Assembly: GCA_004011035.1 (NCBI GenBank)
Contig: CP025734.1
Span: 62,001 to 126,000 of the forward strand
DNA length: 64,000 bases
Source of the DNA: Bdellovibrio sp. qaytius
GTDB taxonomy: Bacteria > Bdellovibrionota > Bdellovibrionia > Bdellovibrionales > Bdellovibrionaceae
Direction of reading: 5' to 3'
Positions 26,065 to 35,702 of the stretch are shown piece by piece. The stretch's first letter is position 1, and each line of letters begins with the position of its first letter. Both the position numbers and the translations under genes were made by a program. Under the pieces are notes generated by a model that searched no databases, had not been told where the DNA came from, and saw only the letters and a list, made by a program, of their open reading frames with translations.

Positions 26065-27144
26065 TTAGTAAGCGTTTGAGGCTTGTTTTTTTAATTGCTC
26101 AGCCTGGAAGTAAGTATTTATTGGATCAATTAATATTTCAAATTTTCCGCCCATGACCTGGTCTAACTGGTGGATTGTTAATCCAATGCGGTGATCAGTG
26201 ATACGAGTTTGTGGAAAGTTGTAAGTGCGAATACGTTCTGAACGGTCACCAGTTCCGATTTGATCTAAACGGGCATCAGAAGCTTCTTTCATACGTTTGT
26301 CGTCTTCGATTTGCTGTAATTTTGCAGCTAAAATTTGAAGGGCTCGATCTCTATTGCTATGCTGAGATTTACCCTCTTGGCATTTAACTTCGATTCCGGT
26401 TGGGAGATGGACGACACGGACAGCTGATTCTGTTCTGTTCACGGATTGTCCACCAGCTCCTTGCGAACGCATCGTTTCAAAATGAAGATCGCTTTGATTA
26501 AGTTTAATATCTTTAATTTCAACTTCTGGAATAACGGCAACAGTTACTGTTGAAGTATGAATACGGCCCGCAGCTTCAGTTTTAGGAACACGTTGTACGC
26601 GGTGAACGCCTGATTCGTATTTCATTTTTGAAAATACAGAATCACCAGAAATAGAAATGATAACTTCTTTGGCTCCGCCAACATTACCTTCTGAGTAAGA
26701 AACCATTTCAGCTTTCCAACCCATAGTACCTGCGTAGTAAGCGTAAGCGCGGAATAATTCATCTGCAAAAAGTGAAGCTTCATCGCCACCGGCACCGGCG
26801 CGAATCTCTAAAAGAATATTCTTATCGTCGTTAGGATCTTTTGGAAGTAACGCTAATTTTAATTTTTCTTCGATTTGCGGAATTGATTCTTCAAGTTCTT
26901 TAACTTCTTCGCGAATCATTTCACGCATTTCAGAATCTTGTTCAGCCGTTAGAAGTTCTTTGCTTGCTTTAAGAGCGACAGTTTTCTTTTTGTAATCACG
27001 GTATAGAACCACGATTTTTTCTAATTCAGAAAGTTCTTTCATCAACGAGAGATATTTTTTCTGGTCAGACGCAATATCAGGACGCTGAAGTGACATGTTC
27101 ACTTCTTCATATCTTGATTCTACTGAGTCTAATTTTGAAAACAT
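26065..27144 (-). CDS. prfA: Peptide chain release factor 1
   Basis: RF1 recognises UAA and UAG stop codons and releases the peptide. 359 aa, normal length. The codon-recognition tripeptide is in [14 protein letters not shown] (PxT class, here PKT, which marks RF1 and not RF2). The catalytic GGQ is in [18 protein letters not shown]. The C-terminal [17 protein letters not shown] segment is also typical. First gene of the prfA-prmC-murA group; rpmE2 lies about 100 bases upstream behind a terminator. Confidence 0.97.
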   Translation of the reverse strand: MFSKLDSVESRYEEVNMSLQRPDIASDQKKYLSLMKELSELEKIVVLYRDYKKKTVALKASKELLTAEQDSEMREMIREEVKELEESIPQIEEKLKLALLPKDPNDDKNILLEIRAGAGGDEASLFADELFRAYAYYAGTMGWKAEMVSYSEGNVGGAKEVIISISGDSVFSKMKYESGVHRVQRVPKTEAAGRIHTSTVTVAVIPEVEIKDIKLNQSDLHFETMRSQGAGGQSVNRTESAVRVVHLPTGIEVKCQEGKSQHSNRDRALQILAAKLQQIEDDKRMKEASDARLDQIGTGDRSERIRTYNFPQTRITDHRIGLTIHQLDQVMGGKFEILIDPINTYFQAEQLKKQASNAY

Positions 27145-27195
27145 TTGTAAGCTCCGCGCTGTTATTTGACTATAAAGATTAATTCTAGAAAAACA

Positions 27196-27219
27196 AAAAG
27201 CGGCTAGGAAGCCGCTTTT
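27196..27219 (-). terminator. Intrinsic terminator of rpmE2
   Basis: A 10-bp stem AAAAGCGGCT / AGCCGCTTTT with a 4-base loop. On the - strand it is followed by TTTTTGTTTTTC, 25 bases after the rpmE2 stop codon. It separates rpmE2 from prfA. Confidence 0.87.
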
Positions 27220-27243
27220 GTAAATAAATAGCCTTGCGAAAAT

Positions 27244-27501
27244 TTATTTTGCAGCTTTTTTGTCGCCGAATTTTTTCTTGAAACGGTCGATACGGCCTTC
27301 AGTATCTAAGATACGTTGTTTGCCAGTGTAAAATGGGTGAGAAGCTGAAGAGATCTCAACTTTGATAAGTGGATAGTCTTTGCCATCAGTCCATTTAGTA
27401 GTTTCTTTAGAATCTAAAGTTGTTGTTCCTAAAAATGAGAAATCACAAGAGATGTCTTTGAATACAACAGTTTTAGTTTTTGGATGTAATCCGTCTTTCA
27501 T
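27244..27501 (-). CDS. rpmE2: Ribosomal protein bL31, type B
   Basis: Large-subunit ribosomal protein bL31, 85 aa. [25 protein letters not shown] and the [29 protein letters not shown] tail are diagnostic. It has only one Cys and lacks the zinc ribbon CxxC pairs, so it is the zinc-independent type B (C-) paralogue, the form that many bacteria induce under zinc limitation. No Zur-like site can be recognised upstream; it may be the only bL31 here. Single gene with its own terminator. Confidence 0.95.
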   Translation of the reverse strand: MKDGLHPKTKTVVFKDISCDFSFLGTTTLDSKETTKWTDGKDYPLIKVEISSASHPFYTGKQRILDTEGRIDRFKKKFGDKKAAK

Positions 27502-27723
27502 AAATGTCCTCTGCCTTTAATTCGTAAATTCGAGAACCTAGGTGATAGCATAAAAAACGGCTCATGCTCAAGCGGAAAACCGCGTTATTTTCAGGGGTTA
27601 CAGCGGATACTTGAGGGAGCCAAGGCTTAGTAGAAATTCAAAAGGCGCTCGAGGCGCCAATCAAAGTGAATTTAAATTGTAGATAAATACCTGAAAGTAC
27701 TTAATTTTAAGCTGACTGCTATA

Positions 27724-28617
27724 TTATTCAACACCATCAAGATTAGAAACCAACAACGAATCTAAGTACAAGCAGCCGTCTGGGTTAGTAGCCACTTTTA
27801 ATAAAGCCACAAGGTCTGTGCCCTTATTAATCTCGATAAATGTCGTTGTCGTGTCGGCTTTTTGTTCGCCGTTTACGCCGACTTTAACTGATTGGCTTAA
27901 CGCTTTATCTAAACTTTTAGAGATTTCTTTTAACGTTTCGGGGCAAGAAACATCTGAATCACGTAAACCTAATTGAGGAACGTGTTGGCTCCAAACCATG
28001 TGTGATAAGACGCTTAAATCTTTACTTTGTAATTGAGCTACAACTTTTTCTAAGTCAGTTGATTTCGTGCAAGTGAATGCAGAGTCAGCTGAATAAGAAT
28101 CAAGATAAGCACTTAAAGTTGATTTTGAATCACAGCTAATTGGCCCAAAGTTAACTTCCCAAGCGGGTAATTCTTCTTGAGCTTTTTTAAGAAGCGCAAT
28201 GGCTTGTGGAACTTTATCATTGCCAGATTTTTTGTAACAAGAAGCGATGTTGAAAACGATATCGCTGTATGAACCATCACTGTCTAATGATTTTGGATTT
28301 TCTAGAGCATAACTGTAGCTGGCACAACTTGCTGATTTAGCATCAAATTCAGATTGTTTTTCAGCGCAGTTATCAAGCTTATCGATTTTATCAACCGAAG
28401 CTTGGCACTCAATCTGAAGTGAAGTTGAAATTTCAGCGGGAGCCTGAAAAGCATCTTGGCCTTGAGCCGAGTCACCCATGGGTAAACTGATTTTACCACC
28501 TAATAAAAATTTATATAAAATCATCACAATCAGCAAACCACCGACTAATAAAGTCAGCGGTAGAGCAAGTTTTTTGATTAATGGTCTGTCGTCGCTAGGT
28601 TGCTTATTTTTATCCAT
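27724..28617 (-). CDS. Membrane-anchored periplasmic protein of unknown function
   Basis: No family recognised. About 297 aa from the ATG at 28617 (an ATG three codons earlier at 28626 is equally possible). A basic N-terminus is followed by one membrane helix (about 19-40), then a periplasmic domain with around nine cysteines (for example QIECQAS, LDNCAEK, SASCASY, IASCYKK, ISCDSKS, VSCPETL, DGCLYLD), suggesting several disulfides. A helical stretch (VPQAIALLKKAQEELP) is TPR-like. It lies 22-31 bases after rho on the same strand and is probably cotranscribed with it. Confidence 0.6.
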   Translation of the reverse strand: MDKNKQPSDDRPLIKKLALPLTLLVGGLLIVMILYKFLLGGKISLPMGDSAQGQDAFQAPAEISTSLQIECQASVDKIDKLDNCAEKQSEFDAKSASCASYSYALENPKSLDSDGSYSDIVFNIASCYKKSGNDKVPQAIALLKKAQEELPAWEVNFGPISCDSKSTLSAYLDSYSADSAFTCTKSTDLEKVVAQLQSKDLSVLSHMVWSQHVPQLGLRDSDVSCPETLKEISKSLDKALSQSVKVGVNGEQKADTTTTFIEINKGTDLVALLKVATNPDGCLYLDSLLVSNLDGVE

Positions 28618-28647
28618 GTTGTTCATTCTTATCCATGTAGGTTTTTT

Positions 28648-30462
28648 CTATCCGTTCATGCTTTTCAAGAAGTCTGCGTTTGTTTTGGCCTTCTCAATTT
28701 TATCCATCAAGAATTCCATTGCATCAACCACATTCATTGGCGCTAACACCTTACGTAAAATCCAAAGACGAGATAAATCGCCTTTATCAATTAATAAGTC
28801 CTCTTTACGAGTGCCTGATTTATTGATGTCCATACAAGGAAAGATACGTTTTTCCATTAATTTACGGTCTAATTGGATCTCAGAGTTACCAGTACCTTTA
28901 AATTCCTCGAAAATTACCTCATCCATACGAGAACCCGTATCGATTAACGCCGTTGCGATGATTGTTAAAGATCCACCCTCTTCGATATTACGAGCCGCAC
29001 CGAAGAAACGTTTTGGTTTGTGTAAGGCATTTGAATCCACACCGCCCGATAAGATTTTTCCAGAAGGTGGAACAACCGTATTGTAAGCACGAGCTAAACG
29101 CGTGATAGAATCTAATAAAATAACAACGTCATGTTTGTGTTCAACTAGGCGTTTTGCTTTTTCTAAAACCATTTCAGCGATTTGTACGTGGCGAGTTGGT
29201 GGTTCATCGAATGTCGATGAAACAACTTCACCTTTTACCGTACGTTGCATATCAGTAACCTCTTCCGGACGCTCATCGATTAATAAAACGATAAGTTTCA
29301 CTTCAGGGTGATTTGTGCTGATCGCATTCGCGATATTTTGTAATAAAACTGTTTTACCTGTTTTAGGCGGGGCAACGATAAGACCACGTTGGCCTTTACC
29401 GATCGGAGACATTAAATCGACAATACGAGTTGTCATCTCCATTGGTTTATTTTCTAACTTAAGCTGTTTGTTAGGGTAAAGCGGCGTTAAGTTGTCGAAT
29501 AAGATTTTATCTTTAGAAGCTTCTGGAGCTTCGTAATTTAATGAATCAACTTTGATTAAAGCGAAATATCTTTCGCCTTCTTTAGGTACGCGTACTGTTC
29601 CTGTAACATGATCGCCCGTTCTTAAGCCGAACTTGCGCATTTGTGACGGAGAAACATAGATATCATCTGGACCTGGTAAGTAATTGTAATCTGGAGAACG
29701 TAAGAAACCGTAACCGTCTGGTAGTATTTCTAATACGCCTGATCCGAAAATATCACCTAATCTTGCGCCACGTTTTAAAATTTCGAAAACCATATCCTGA
29801 CGGCGCATACCGGCCGCGTTTTCGATTTTTAATTTAGAAGCTAAGTCAGTTAACGCTTGGATGTTTTTAGATTTTAAATCTTTAGAGTTGAACCAGCTTT
29901 TTTCTTCGTCAGTTAAGTTGATATCTGTGAAGTCGATATCTTCAACTGGTTGCTGAGAGTGTTGATGTTGCGCCTGTTGCATTTGTTGTTCTTCATCACG
30001 TGCACCTTGTTGGCCACCGGGTCCGCGGTTGTTATCACGGTAGTTGCTGCGCTGTTGATTTTGATTATTGTAACGTCCGCCACCTTGGTTTTGATTGTGA
30101 CGTCCACCGCCACCGCCTTGGTTTTGATTTCTGTTTTGATTGTTATCAAATTTTCTGAAATCGCGACGAGGTTGGTTTTGATTATCTCTTTGTTGTTGCT
30201 GTTGTTGCGGTTGGTTTTGCTGTTGCGGAGCAGGAGCAGAACCTTCAGCCGGTGCGCTAGCTTGTGCTGGTGCAGGCGCTTGAGCTTCTTGTGCGGGAGC
30301 TTGTGGCGTTGGTGCTGCTGTTTGAGCAGGCTCTGATCTTGGAGCCGATTCTACGGCTGGAGTTGATTCGCTAGATCCAGCATCGCTTGTTGTTTCTGTG
30401 CTAGTTTTTCTGAACTTTTTCTTTGGTGCAGTAGGTTCTATGACAACTTCTTTTTTAGCCAA
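28648..30462 (-). CDS. rho: Transcription termination factor Rho with Q/N-rich insert
   Basis: Hexameric RNA-dependent ATPase that ends transcription and separates R-loops. The core (about 180-604) is canonical: N-terminal Rho domain, the RNA-binding cold-shock region with [22 protein letters not shown], Walker [12 protein letters not shown], Walker [17 protein letters not shown] and the Q-loop region [11 protein letters not shown]. Residues about 30-172 are an unusual low-complexity insert: first Ala/Pro-rich, then Gln/Asn/Gly/Arg-rich with RGG-like and polyQ runs. Total length is 604 aa against about 419 in E. coli. The frame is open throughout with normal codons, so this is not a frameshift. 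Confidence 0.97.
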   Translation of the reverse strand: MAKKEVVIEPTAPKKKFRKTSTETTSDAGSSESTPAVESAPRSEPAQTAAPTPQAPAQEAQAPAPAQASAPAEGSAPAPQQQNQPQQQQQQRDNQNQPRRDFRKFDNNQNRNQNQGGGGGRHNQNQGGGRYNNQNQQRSNYRDNNRGPGGQQGARDEEQQMQQAQHQHSQQPVEDIDFTDINLTDEEKSWFNSKDLKSKNIQALTDLASKLKIENAAGMRRQDMVFEILKRGARLGDIFGSGVLEILPDGYGFLRSPDYNYLPGPDDIYVSPSQMRKFGLRTGDHVTGTVRVPKEGERYFALIKVDSLNYEAPEASKDKILFDNLTPLYPNKQLKLENKPMEMTTRIVDLMSPIGKGQRGLIVAPPKTGKTVLLQNIANAISTNHPEVKLIVLLIDERPEEVTDMQRTVKGEVVSSTFDEPPTRHVQIAEMVLEKAKRLVEHKHDVVILLDSITRLARAYNTVVPPSGKILSGGVDSNALHKPKRFFGAARNIEEGGSLTIIATALIDTGSRMDEVIFEEFKGTGNSEIQLDRKLMEKRIFPCMDINKSGTRKEDLLIDKGDLSRLWILRKVLAPMNVVDAMEFLMDKIEKAKTNADFLKSMNG

Positions 30463-30763
30463 TTTGGACTCCTGGAATGTATTTGTGATTTTTTAAGTAA
30501 TTTATAAGTTAGGTTTTTTTTGGGGTTTTTATTATTATGTTTAAATAAGAATTAGTGGAAATACTAAGTGAATATTTTTAAAATATCGCTGTGGGGGCAA
30601 TTAAAGTCAATCAATTTGAAACATGGAACATTTTTATCGTCTCATTTCGAGAAAAACTCTAAATGTTTCAAGTACTTAACCCGATACAACCCTACAGGAT
30701 ATGAGGACCACCCGACCTTAATTTTTGAGGTCGAAACCACGTGTCTAAAACAAGGAGTATCGA

Positions 30764-31126
30764 GTGGATACAATGACGCCAGCACCTAGGACGCCATTAC
30801 ATTTAGATGTCAGCTTTAGAAGAAGCTACGCAAGACAAGACTCAGTTGCGGTGCTTAGAAATATCAGTTTATCAGGAGCTTTTTTAGAATTAGCTAACCA
30901 TGATTTACGTGTTGATGAAAAAATCAATTTAACGTTTGTTGTTGCGCAACGTGAACGTAAGATTACCGCACAGATTGTGTGGAAAAATTCGTTAGGAGCA
31001 GGAGTAAAATTCTTGCCGCAAAATAATCGCGACGTACAAATCGTTGATGATTTAATTTATTTCGTTGAAACAAAACGCATGGGCCATCGTGGTATTTTAG
31101 ATGGTATCTTGAAAAAAGCAGCTTAG
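30764..31126 (+). CDS. PilZ-domain c-di-GMP-binding protein
   Basis: Single PilZ domain, 120 aa. The c-di-GMP-binding RxxxR is RSYAR and the second motif is NISLSGAFLE, matching [D/N]xSxxG, so ligand binding should be intact. ITAQIVWKNSLGAGVKF supplies the following strands. Translation starts at the GTG at 30764 because AAGGAG lies 6 bases upstream; the ATG three codons later would be 15 bases away. Stand-alone PilZ proteins usually act as c-di-GMP adaptors on motility, pili or polysaccharide machinery. No partner is adjacent. The preceding 300 bases (30463-30763) between rho and this gene are AT-rich and hold no gene I can support. Confidence 0.88.
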   Translation: MDTMTPAPRTPLHLDVSFRRSYARQDSVAVLRNISLSGAFLELANHDLRVDEKINLTFVVAQRERKITAQIVWKNSLGAGVKFLPQNNRDVQIVDDLIYFVETKRMGHRGILDGILKKAA

Positions 31127-31154
31127 TTCTTAAAAACTGAAAGCTTACAAAAAG

Positions 31155-31186
31155 AAAAAGGCCTGGTGATGAACCAAGCCTTTTTT
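31155..31186. terminator. Bidirectional terminator
   Basis: AAAAAGGC-TGGT pairs with ACCA-GCCTTTTT across a GATGA loop with one C-A mismatch, with T runs on both strands. It lies between the convergent PilZ and LysM genes. Confidence 0.8.
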
Positions 31187-31208
31187 ATTTTTTAAATCAG
31201 AATCTTGA

Positions 31209-32750
31209 TTATGTTCCTAAGCCTTCGCCGGCTTGAGCATCGTGAGATCTGTTAGCTTGAGCTTTTTTACGTTTAACTAAGACAAACGCTAAAGCACCGA
31301 ACAACACAACTCCAATACCTAACATCGTCATCATATCATCGCCACCTTCAGCAGCAACTTCTTCACCTTCAGCAGCCGGAGCTTTTTTAGGTTTTGCAGC
31401 AGTAACATCAGCTGGTGGAGGCGGCGGTGGAGCCGCAGCAAACGCATCTTGCGGAGGCGGTGGCGGCATTGCTGCATCTAGTGCTGGGTCAGCTGGCGCA
31501 GGTGGAGCAGTGTTAGCTGCTAAAGCATCAGTCGGAGCCGGAGGAAGATCAGCTTGCGGAGGTGGAGGAGGTAGATCGTTCATCGCTGGTTGCGGTGGCG
31601 GAGCTACTTCAGCAGGAGGGGGAGTATTGTTTTTTACGATATTATTAACTGCTTGTTCAGGAGTTTTAGGCATCTCGTTCATTGCCACTGCTGCAGGAGG
31701 AGTGATTGAAGCTACTGATTTCCAGTACTTGAATGTTTCACCTTCAGCTAATTTAGTTTTAGATTCGATCGCGTTTGTTGACCAAACTTCTTTCCAAGCA
31801 TTGTCATAACCTAAAAGTTTTTTAGAAACTTTTCTTAAGTTATCACCCTTAGCGGCAACGTATGTTTCAGGAACCATTCCAGTGTCTTCAAAGTATGTGA
31901 TTGTTTTTGAAGAATCAGTTGGACGATTTGGAGAAACGTAAGCGATTTTATCACCAGCACGAGGAGCACGAGCTTTTAAGAATGAGTTAATTTTTTTAAG
32001 CTCTTTAGTTTTATCAGAACCGTAGATCGTTTGGCTGATTTGTTTTAAAGTTTCTTTCGGGCGGGCAATGTAAATTGTATTTACGAAACCATCACCTAAA
32101 GCGTAAGGAGTCGCTTCAGAAACTTTTTTCAACGAAGTTGATCCTGCACCAGTTGGTTTAGCATCTGCTAAAACCGGAGCTGCGTTAGCTTCCATAGGAG
32201 CTTCAGTTGAAGCTGCCGGAGGAACCATTGCTGTAGCTGGTGGATCTTGCGGAGTCTCAACTGGCTTGTCGTTCATTGCTGATAATGAATCATCAGCAGG
32301 AGCTAAAGCATTTGGATCATCAAGATTTAAGTTGTCTGCAGGAAGATTGCTAGCTGCTAATGAATCAGCAGGAACTTCAGCTGGTACATCAGACGGTGGC
32401 GCATTTAAAGCGCTTTCATCTAATGTTGGAGCTGCAGCGATATCTGCCGGAGGCGGATCTTGCGGAGCTGCATCTAAAGATAAATTATCATTTGATGCTG
32501 TTGTTGCTGCTGCTGGTGTTTGTTCACCTAACGCTGCTTCCAACGAATTATCAGTTGATAAGTTTTCTGATGGCGTAGTGCCGTTTAAGGCTTGCGAGCT
32601 TCCATCATCTAATGATGGTTCTTGAGCTTCGATTTTATCTACATCAGCATTCTCAACAAATTCAGCATCGTCTTGTGCTTTATTCGCGGTACAACCAGAG
32701 TAGTGAACCATAAGGCCCAGAGTGGCGAAAACTAGTAACAGTTTTTTCAT
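31209..32750 (-). CDS. Proline-rich LysM lipoprotein with C-terminal membrane helix
   Basis: 513 aa, no named family. The N-terminus (MKKLLLVFATLGLMVHYSGC) looks like a lipoprotein signal with Cys20, though Tyr at -3 is atypical. Residues about 25-205 are Ala/Pro/Asp/Leu-rich low complexity. Two LysM-like segments follow: IYIARPKETLKQISQTIYG ... KKINSFL and YVAAKGDNLRKVSKKLLGYDNAWKEVW, which should bind peptidoglycan. A polyproline region (PPPPPQ repeats) and a C-terminal helix (about 473-493, MMTMLGIGVVLFGALAFVLV) with a basic KRKK end complete it. The layout could bridge outer membrane, wall and inner membrane, or resemble FimV-like organisers. Confidence 0.72.
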   Translation of the reverse strand: MKKLLLVFATLGLMVHYSGCTANKAQDDAEFVENADVDKIEAQEPSLDDGSSQALNGTTPSENLSTDNSLEAALGEQTPAAATTASNDNLSLDAAPQDPPPADIAAAPTLDESALNAPPSDVPAEVPADSLAASNLPADNLNLDDPNALAPADDSLSAMNDKPVETPQDPPATAMVPPAASTEAPMEANAAPVLADAKPTGAGSTSLKKVSEATPYALGDGFVNTIYIARPKETLKQISQTIYGSDKTKELKKINSFLKARAPRAGDKIAYVSPNRPTDSSKTITYFEDTGMVPETYVAAKGDNLRKVSKKLLGYDNAWKEVWSTNAIESKTKLAEGETFKYWKSVASITPPAAVAMNEMPKTPEQAVNNIVKNNTPPPAEVAPPPQPAMNDLPPPPPQADLPPAPTDALAANTAPPAPADPALDAAMPPPPPQDAFAAAPPPPPPADVTAAKPKKAPAAEGEEVAAEGGDDMMTMLGIGVVLFGALAFVLVKRKKAQANRSHDAQAGEGLGT

Positions 32751-32912
32751 AAGTTATCCTCATCCTTGAAAATAATTGTGACGTAAAAGTCTTTACTTTC
32801 TTACCATATAATTACAACACACAGAATGTGTTGCAGCAAAGTAGATGTTTGATGAAACTTAAAGCTGGACTTGACGAAAGGTCTTAAGACGCCGACTAAC
32901 GTCCCGAAATGT

Positions 32913-33386
32913 TTACTTCGAACGAGGTAAAACCAACAAGTCCCCGATTTTAATGTGGTTTTTCGTAAACCAACCCTGATTCATCTCTAAGGCATACATC
33001 GCGGGCTTAGAGCTAGGGTATGTCGGGTAATCAGTTTGCATAGCTGAAGTGGCTTTCATATCTAAGATGTCGATGATTTTTTTATCTTTACCTATATATG
33101 CAATGCTTAGATCTATATAAGTGTTCTTCATCCAAAAGTTTAAAGGCTGGTCTTGTTCGAAAATAAATAACATACCTGCATCAACAGGCATTTTTTCGCG
33201 ATACATCAGGCCGTGCTCTTGTTGTTCATGCGTTTTTGCAATATCAACGGTGATCTTTTTTGCCCCAATTGTGATTTTTTGACTGGTGAAGGATACTTTT
33301 GGCAAAGTCTTGGTCGTCGCAAAAGTTTGAAGAGATAAAAATAAACTAAGTATTAAAACGTTTAGCCAATTCAAGTGCGACACCAT
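32913..33386 (-). CDS. DUF192 family secreted protein
   Basis: 157 aa with a signal peptide (1-23, TFA-T) and a DUF192 domain: EQQEHGLMYREKMPVDAGMLFIFEQDQPLNFWMKNTYIDLSIAYIG is diagnostic, as are the SSKPAMYALEMNQGWFTKNHIKIGD end residues. Family function is unknown; members are small secreted beta-barrel-like proteins. It is the last gene of the gatCAB-ppx group and overlaps the 3' end of the phosphatase gene by 41 bases, so it is translationally linked. Confidence 0.88.
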   Translation of the reverse strand: MVSHLNWLNVLILSLFLSLQTFATTKTLPKVSFTSQKITIGAKKITVDIAKTHEQQEHGLMYREKMPVDAGMLFIFEQDQPLNFWMKNTYIDLSIAYIGKDKKIIDILDMKATSAMQTDYPTYPSSKPAMYALEMNQGWFTKNHIKIGDLLVLPRSK

Positions 33387-34257
33387 AACGAACCCCTCGC
33401 GTTGAGACAGTTAACTTAGATAATTTAAAAGCCTTTAGCGTTTCAAGTAAAGTGATAACACCAACAATGATCACATCAGCACGACCTTCGGGATAGCCAG
33501 CTTTGATTTTTTCTGGAACCGACATCAACGTGAGTTTATCTAACCAAGTTTGTAGACCTTGTTCTGTTAATTCATAGCCATCAATTTTGGCGGCATCAAA
33601 ATAACCGATTTCAACTTGGGCTATAGTTGTTGGAGTTCCGGCAACGGCTAAAATCTCTTTTGGAGTTTGTGCGGCTAATTTTACGATCTGTTGAATTTGT
33701 TCGCGAATAAATTCTTGAAGCTTGGTGATTTCATTTTGCGGAGTCGGTTGTGCTGAAATAAATTTTTCAGTTAAGCGCACACAGCCGATATCTAAACTTT
33801 TTCCGAAAAGAATTTTTTGGTCTTCACCGAAAATAAATTCTGTTGATCCGCCGCCAATGTCTAAGACTAAGCGAGTGCTGGTTGAAGTAAGCCCTGATAC
33901 ACCGCCGCGGTAAGTGATTTCGGCTTCTTTATCACCAGGAATAATTTCTAACGGTATATTTAAATCTTTGCAGATTTTAAAAAGTTCTTCTTGGTTTTCG
34001 GCATCGCGCGCAGCTGATGTGGCCATGGCTAAAATAGCTTCTGGTTTTTCGCGATCTAAAGTTTTTCTAAAATTAATTAAAGTGTTTTTAGCTCTCGTTA
34101 AGGCATCTGGGTGAAACTTTTTGCTGGCCGATAAACCTTGGCCAAGTCTAACCATCTCGACTTCGTCAGAATAAATTTTTGTGACTTTCTGATTTACAAC
34201 TTCAGAAACAAGACACAAAAAAGTATTCGAACCTAAATCAAGACTGGCTAATTTCAT
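33346..34257 (-). CDS. Ppx/GppA family exopolyphosphatase or pppGpp phosphatase
   Basis: Sugar kinase/HSP70-fold phosphohydrolase, 303 aa, the short form that has only the two-domain catalytic core. It starts LASLDLGSNTFLCLVSEV (phosphate-1 loop) and has LVLDIGGGSTEFIFG (phosphate-2 loop) and AVAGTPTT in the second domain. Enzymes of this family degrade polyphosphate or convert pppGpp to ppGpp; the sequence does not separate the two. Its start overlaps the gatB stop by one base (TAATG), so the genes are coupled. Confidence 0.88.
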   Translation of the reverse strand: MKLASLDLGSNTFLCLVSEVVNQKVTKIYSDEVEMVRLGQGLSASKKFHPDALTRAKNTLINFRKTLDREKPEAILAMATSAARDAENQEELFKICKDLNIPLEIIPGDKEAEITYRGGVSGLTSTSTRLVLDIGGGSTEFIFGEDQKILFGKSLDIGCVRLTEKFISAQPTPQNEITKLQEFIREQIQQIVKLAAQTPKEILAVAGTPTTIAQVEIGYFDAAKIDGYELTEQGLQTWLDKLTLMSVPEKIKAGYPEGRADVIIVGVITLLETLKAFKLSKLTVSTRGVRYGVALELAKRFNT

Positions 34258-35702
34258 TATTCACTCAATTTCTTCATTAAAATTTCATTTACGATAGCAG
34301 GGTTGGCTTTGCCTTTTGAGGCTTTCATAATAGCGCCGACGAAAAAGCCGATCACTTTATCTTTACCCGCTTTAAATTCGGCAACTTGGCTTGGGTTTGC
34401 TGCAACAACTTCAGCAACGATTTTTTCAATCTCGCCGGTGTCTGAAACCTGAACTAAACCTTTAGTTTTAATAATAGTTTCAGCAGTTGATCCTGTATCC
34501 CACATATCTTTGAATACGATCTTAGCGATTTTTCCAGAAATAGTGCCTTTATCAATTTGCATAATCAAGTCAGCTAAATTTTGTGCTGATACTTTTGAAT
34601 CGTGAACGTGAATCTTGTTATCTTTTAATTCACGTAATAACTCTGAAATAATCCAGTTCGCAGCTGTTTTGTAATTGCCACAGGCTTTACCGCAAGCTTC
34701 GAAATAATCTGAAAGCTCGCGCTCTTCAGTTAATAGATTTGCATCGTTAACGGCTAGCTGCATATCTTTAACAAAACGAGCAGCCCTTTGAAGTGGTAAT
34801 TCAGGCAACGCTTTTTTAATCGTTGCTAGTTGTTCATCTGTTACGATAACGGGTAAAATATCTGGATCTGGAAAATATCTATAATCTTGCGCATCTTCTT
34901 TTACACGCATTGTGAATGTGCGATTTTTATCTGGATCATACAATCTAGTTTCTTGCACAATCTTTTCATTATTTTCAATCGCATCGATTTGGCGGTGAAT
35001 CTCGTATTCAACAGCTTTTTCCACAAAGCGAAATGAATTGATATTTTTTAATTCTACTTTTGTGCCTAGTTTGGTTTCGCCCACTTTACGTACTGAAACG
35101 TTACAATCACAGCGAAGAGAACCTTCTTCTAAATTGCCATCGCACACATCTAAGTAGCGAACCACTGAACGAATTGAACGACAGTATTCTGCGGCCTCTT
35201 GCGGAGAATGCATTTCTGGCTCAGAAACGATTTCTAATAACGGAATACCCGCGCGATTGTAATTAATTAAAGTGTATTGGCCAAAGTGAGTTGATTTACC
35301 CGCGTCTTCTTCTAAATGTGCGCGTGTGATACCCACTGTTTTAGCTTCGCCGTCGACTTCAAATTGGATTGAGCCTTTTTCGCAAATAGGTTCATCGTAT
35401 TGTGAAATTTGATAACCTTTTGGCAAATCAGGATAGAAATAATTTTTTCTTGAGAACACAGATTTTTTTCTGATGCTACAACCAAGAGCTAATCCGGTTT
35501 TAATTGCGTACTCGACAGCTTTTTTATTTAACACAGGTAAGGTGCCTGGCATACCAACGCTGACGGGTGATGTGTTTTCGTTATCTGCAGAATCAAACGT
35601 AGTGGCATCAGCGCAGAATATTTTAGATTCAGTTTTAAGTTGTACGTGCACTTCGATACCGATCACGGCTTCAAATCCACGGTATGAAAACTTAGTAGAC
35701 AT
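34257..35702 (-). CDS. gatB: Asp/Glu-tRNA amidotransferase subunit B
   Basis: GatB kinase-like subunit that activates the side-chain carboxylate of misacylated Glu-tRNA(Gln) or Asp-tRNA(Asn) and binds the tRNA through its C-terminal YqeY-like domain. 481 aa, full length. Conserved segments include VIGIEVHVQLKTESKIFC, GLALGC, FYPDLPKGYQISQYDEPI, GITRAHLEEDAGK, YNRAGIPLLEIVSEPE and EDAQDYRYFPDPDI. Overlaps gatA by 11 bases. The full gatCAB set implies an indirect route to Gln-tRNA and/or Asn-tRNA in this organism. Confidence 0.97.
   Translation of the reverse strand: MSTKFSYRGFEAVIGIEVHVQLKTESKIFCADATTFDSADNENTSPVSVGMPGTLPVLNKKAVEYAIKTGLALGCSIRKKSVFSRKNYFYPDLPKGYQISQYDEPICEKGSIQFEVDGEAKTVGITRAHLEEDAGKSTHFGQYTLINYNRAGIPLLEIVSEPEMHSPQEAAEYCRSIRSVVRYLDVCDGNLEEGSLRCDCNVSVRKVGETKLGTKVELKNINSFRFVEKAVEYEIHRQIDAIENNEKIVQETRLYDPDKNRTFTMRVKEDAQDYRYFPDPDILPVIVTDEQLATIKKALPELPLQRAARFVKDMQLAVNDANLLTEERELSDYFEACGKACGNYKTAANWIISELLRELKDNKIHVHDSKVSAQNLADLIMQIDKGTISGKIAKIVFKDMWDTGSTAETIIKTKGLVQVSDTGEIEKIVAEVVAANPSQVAEFKAGKDKVIGFFVGAIMKASKGKANPAIVNEILMKKLSE

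Noticed and set aside
29950-30336. + strand 128-codon Leu/Val/Ile-rich frame that looks like a membrane protein
   Set aside because: It is the reverse reading of the Q/N-rich repeat coding for the Rho insert; hydrophobicity is an artefact of CAA/AAT repeats read backwards.
28648-30462. Frameshift or assembly error in rho to explain the low-complexity insert
   Set aside because: The frame is open from start to stop with usual codons, and both flanks are normal Rho sequence.
32266-32625. + strand 119-codon frame, Ala/Ser/Gly-rich
   Set aside because: Antisense shadow of the Ala/Pro-rich part of the LysM lipoprotein; no ribosome site or family.
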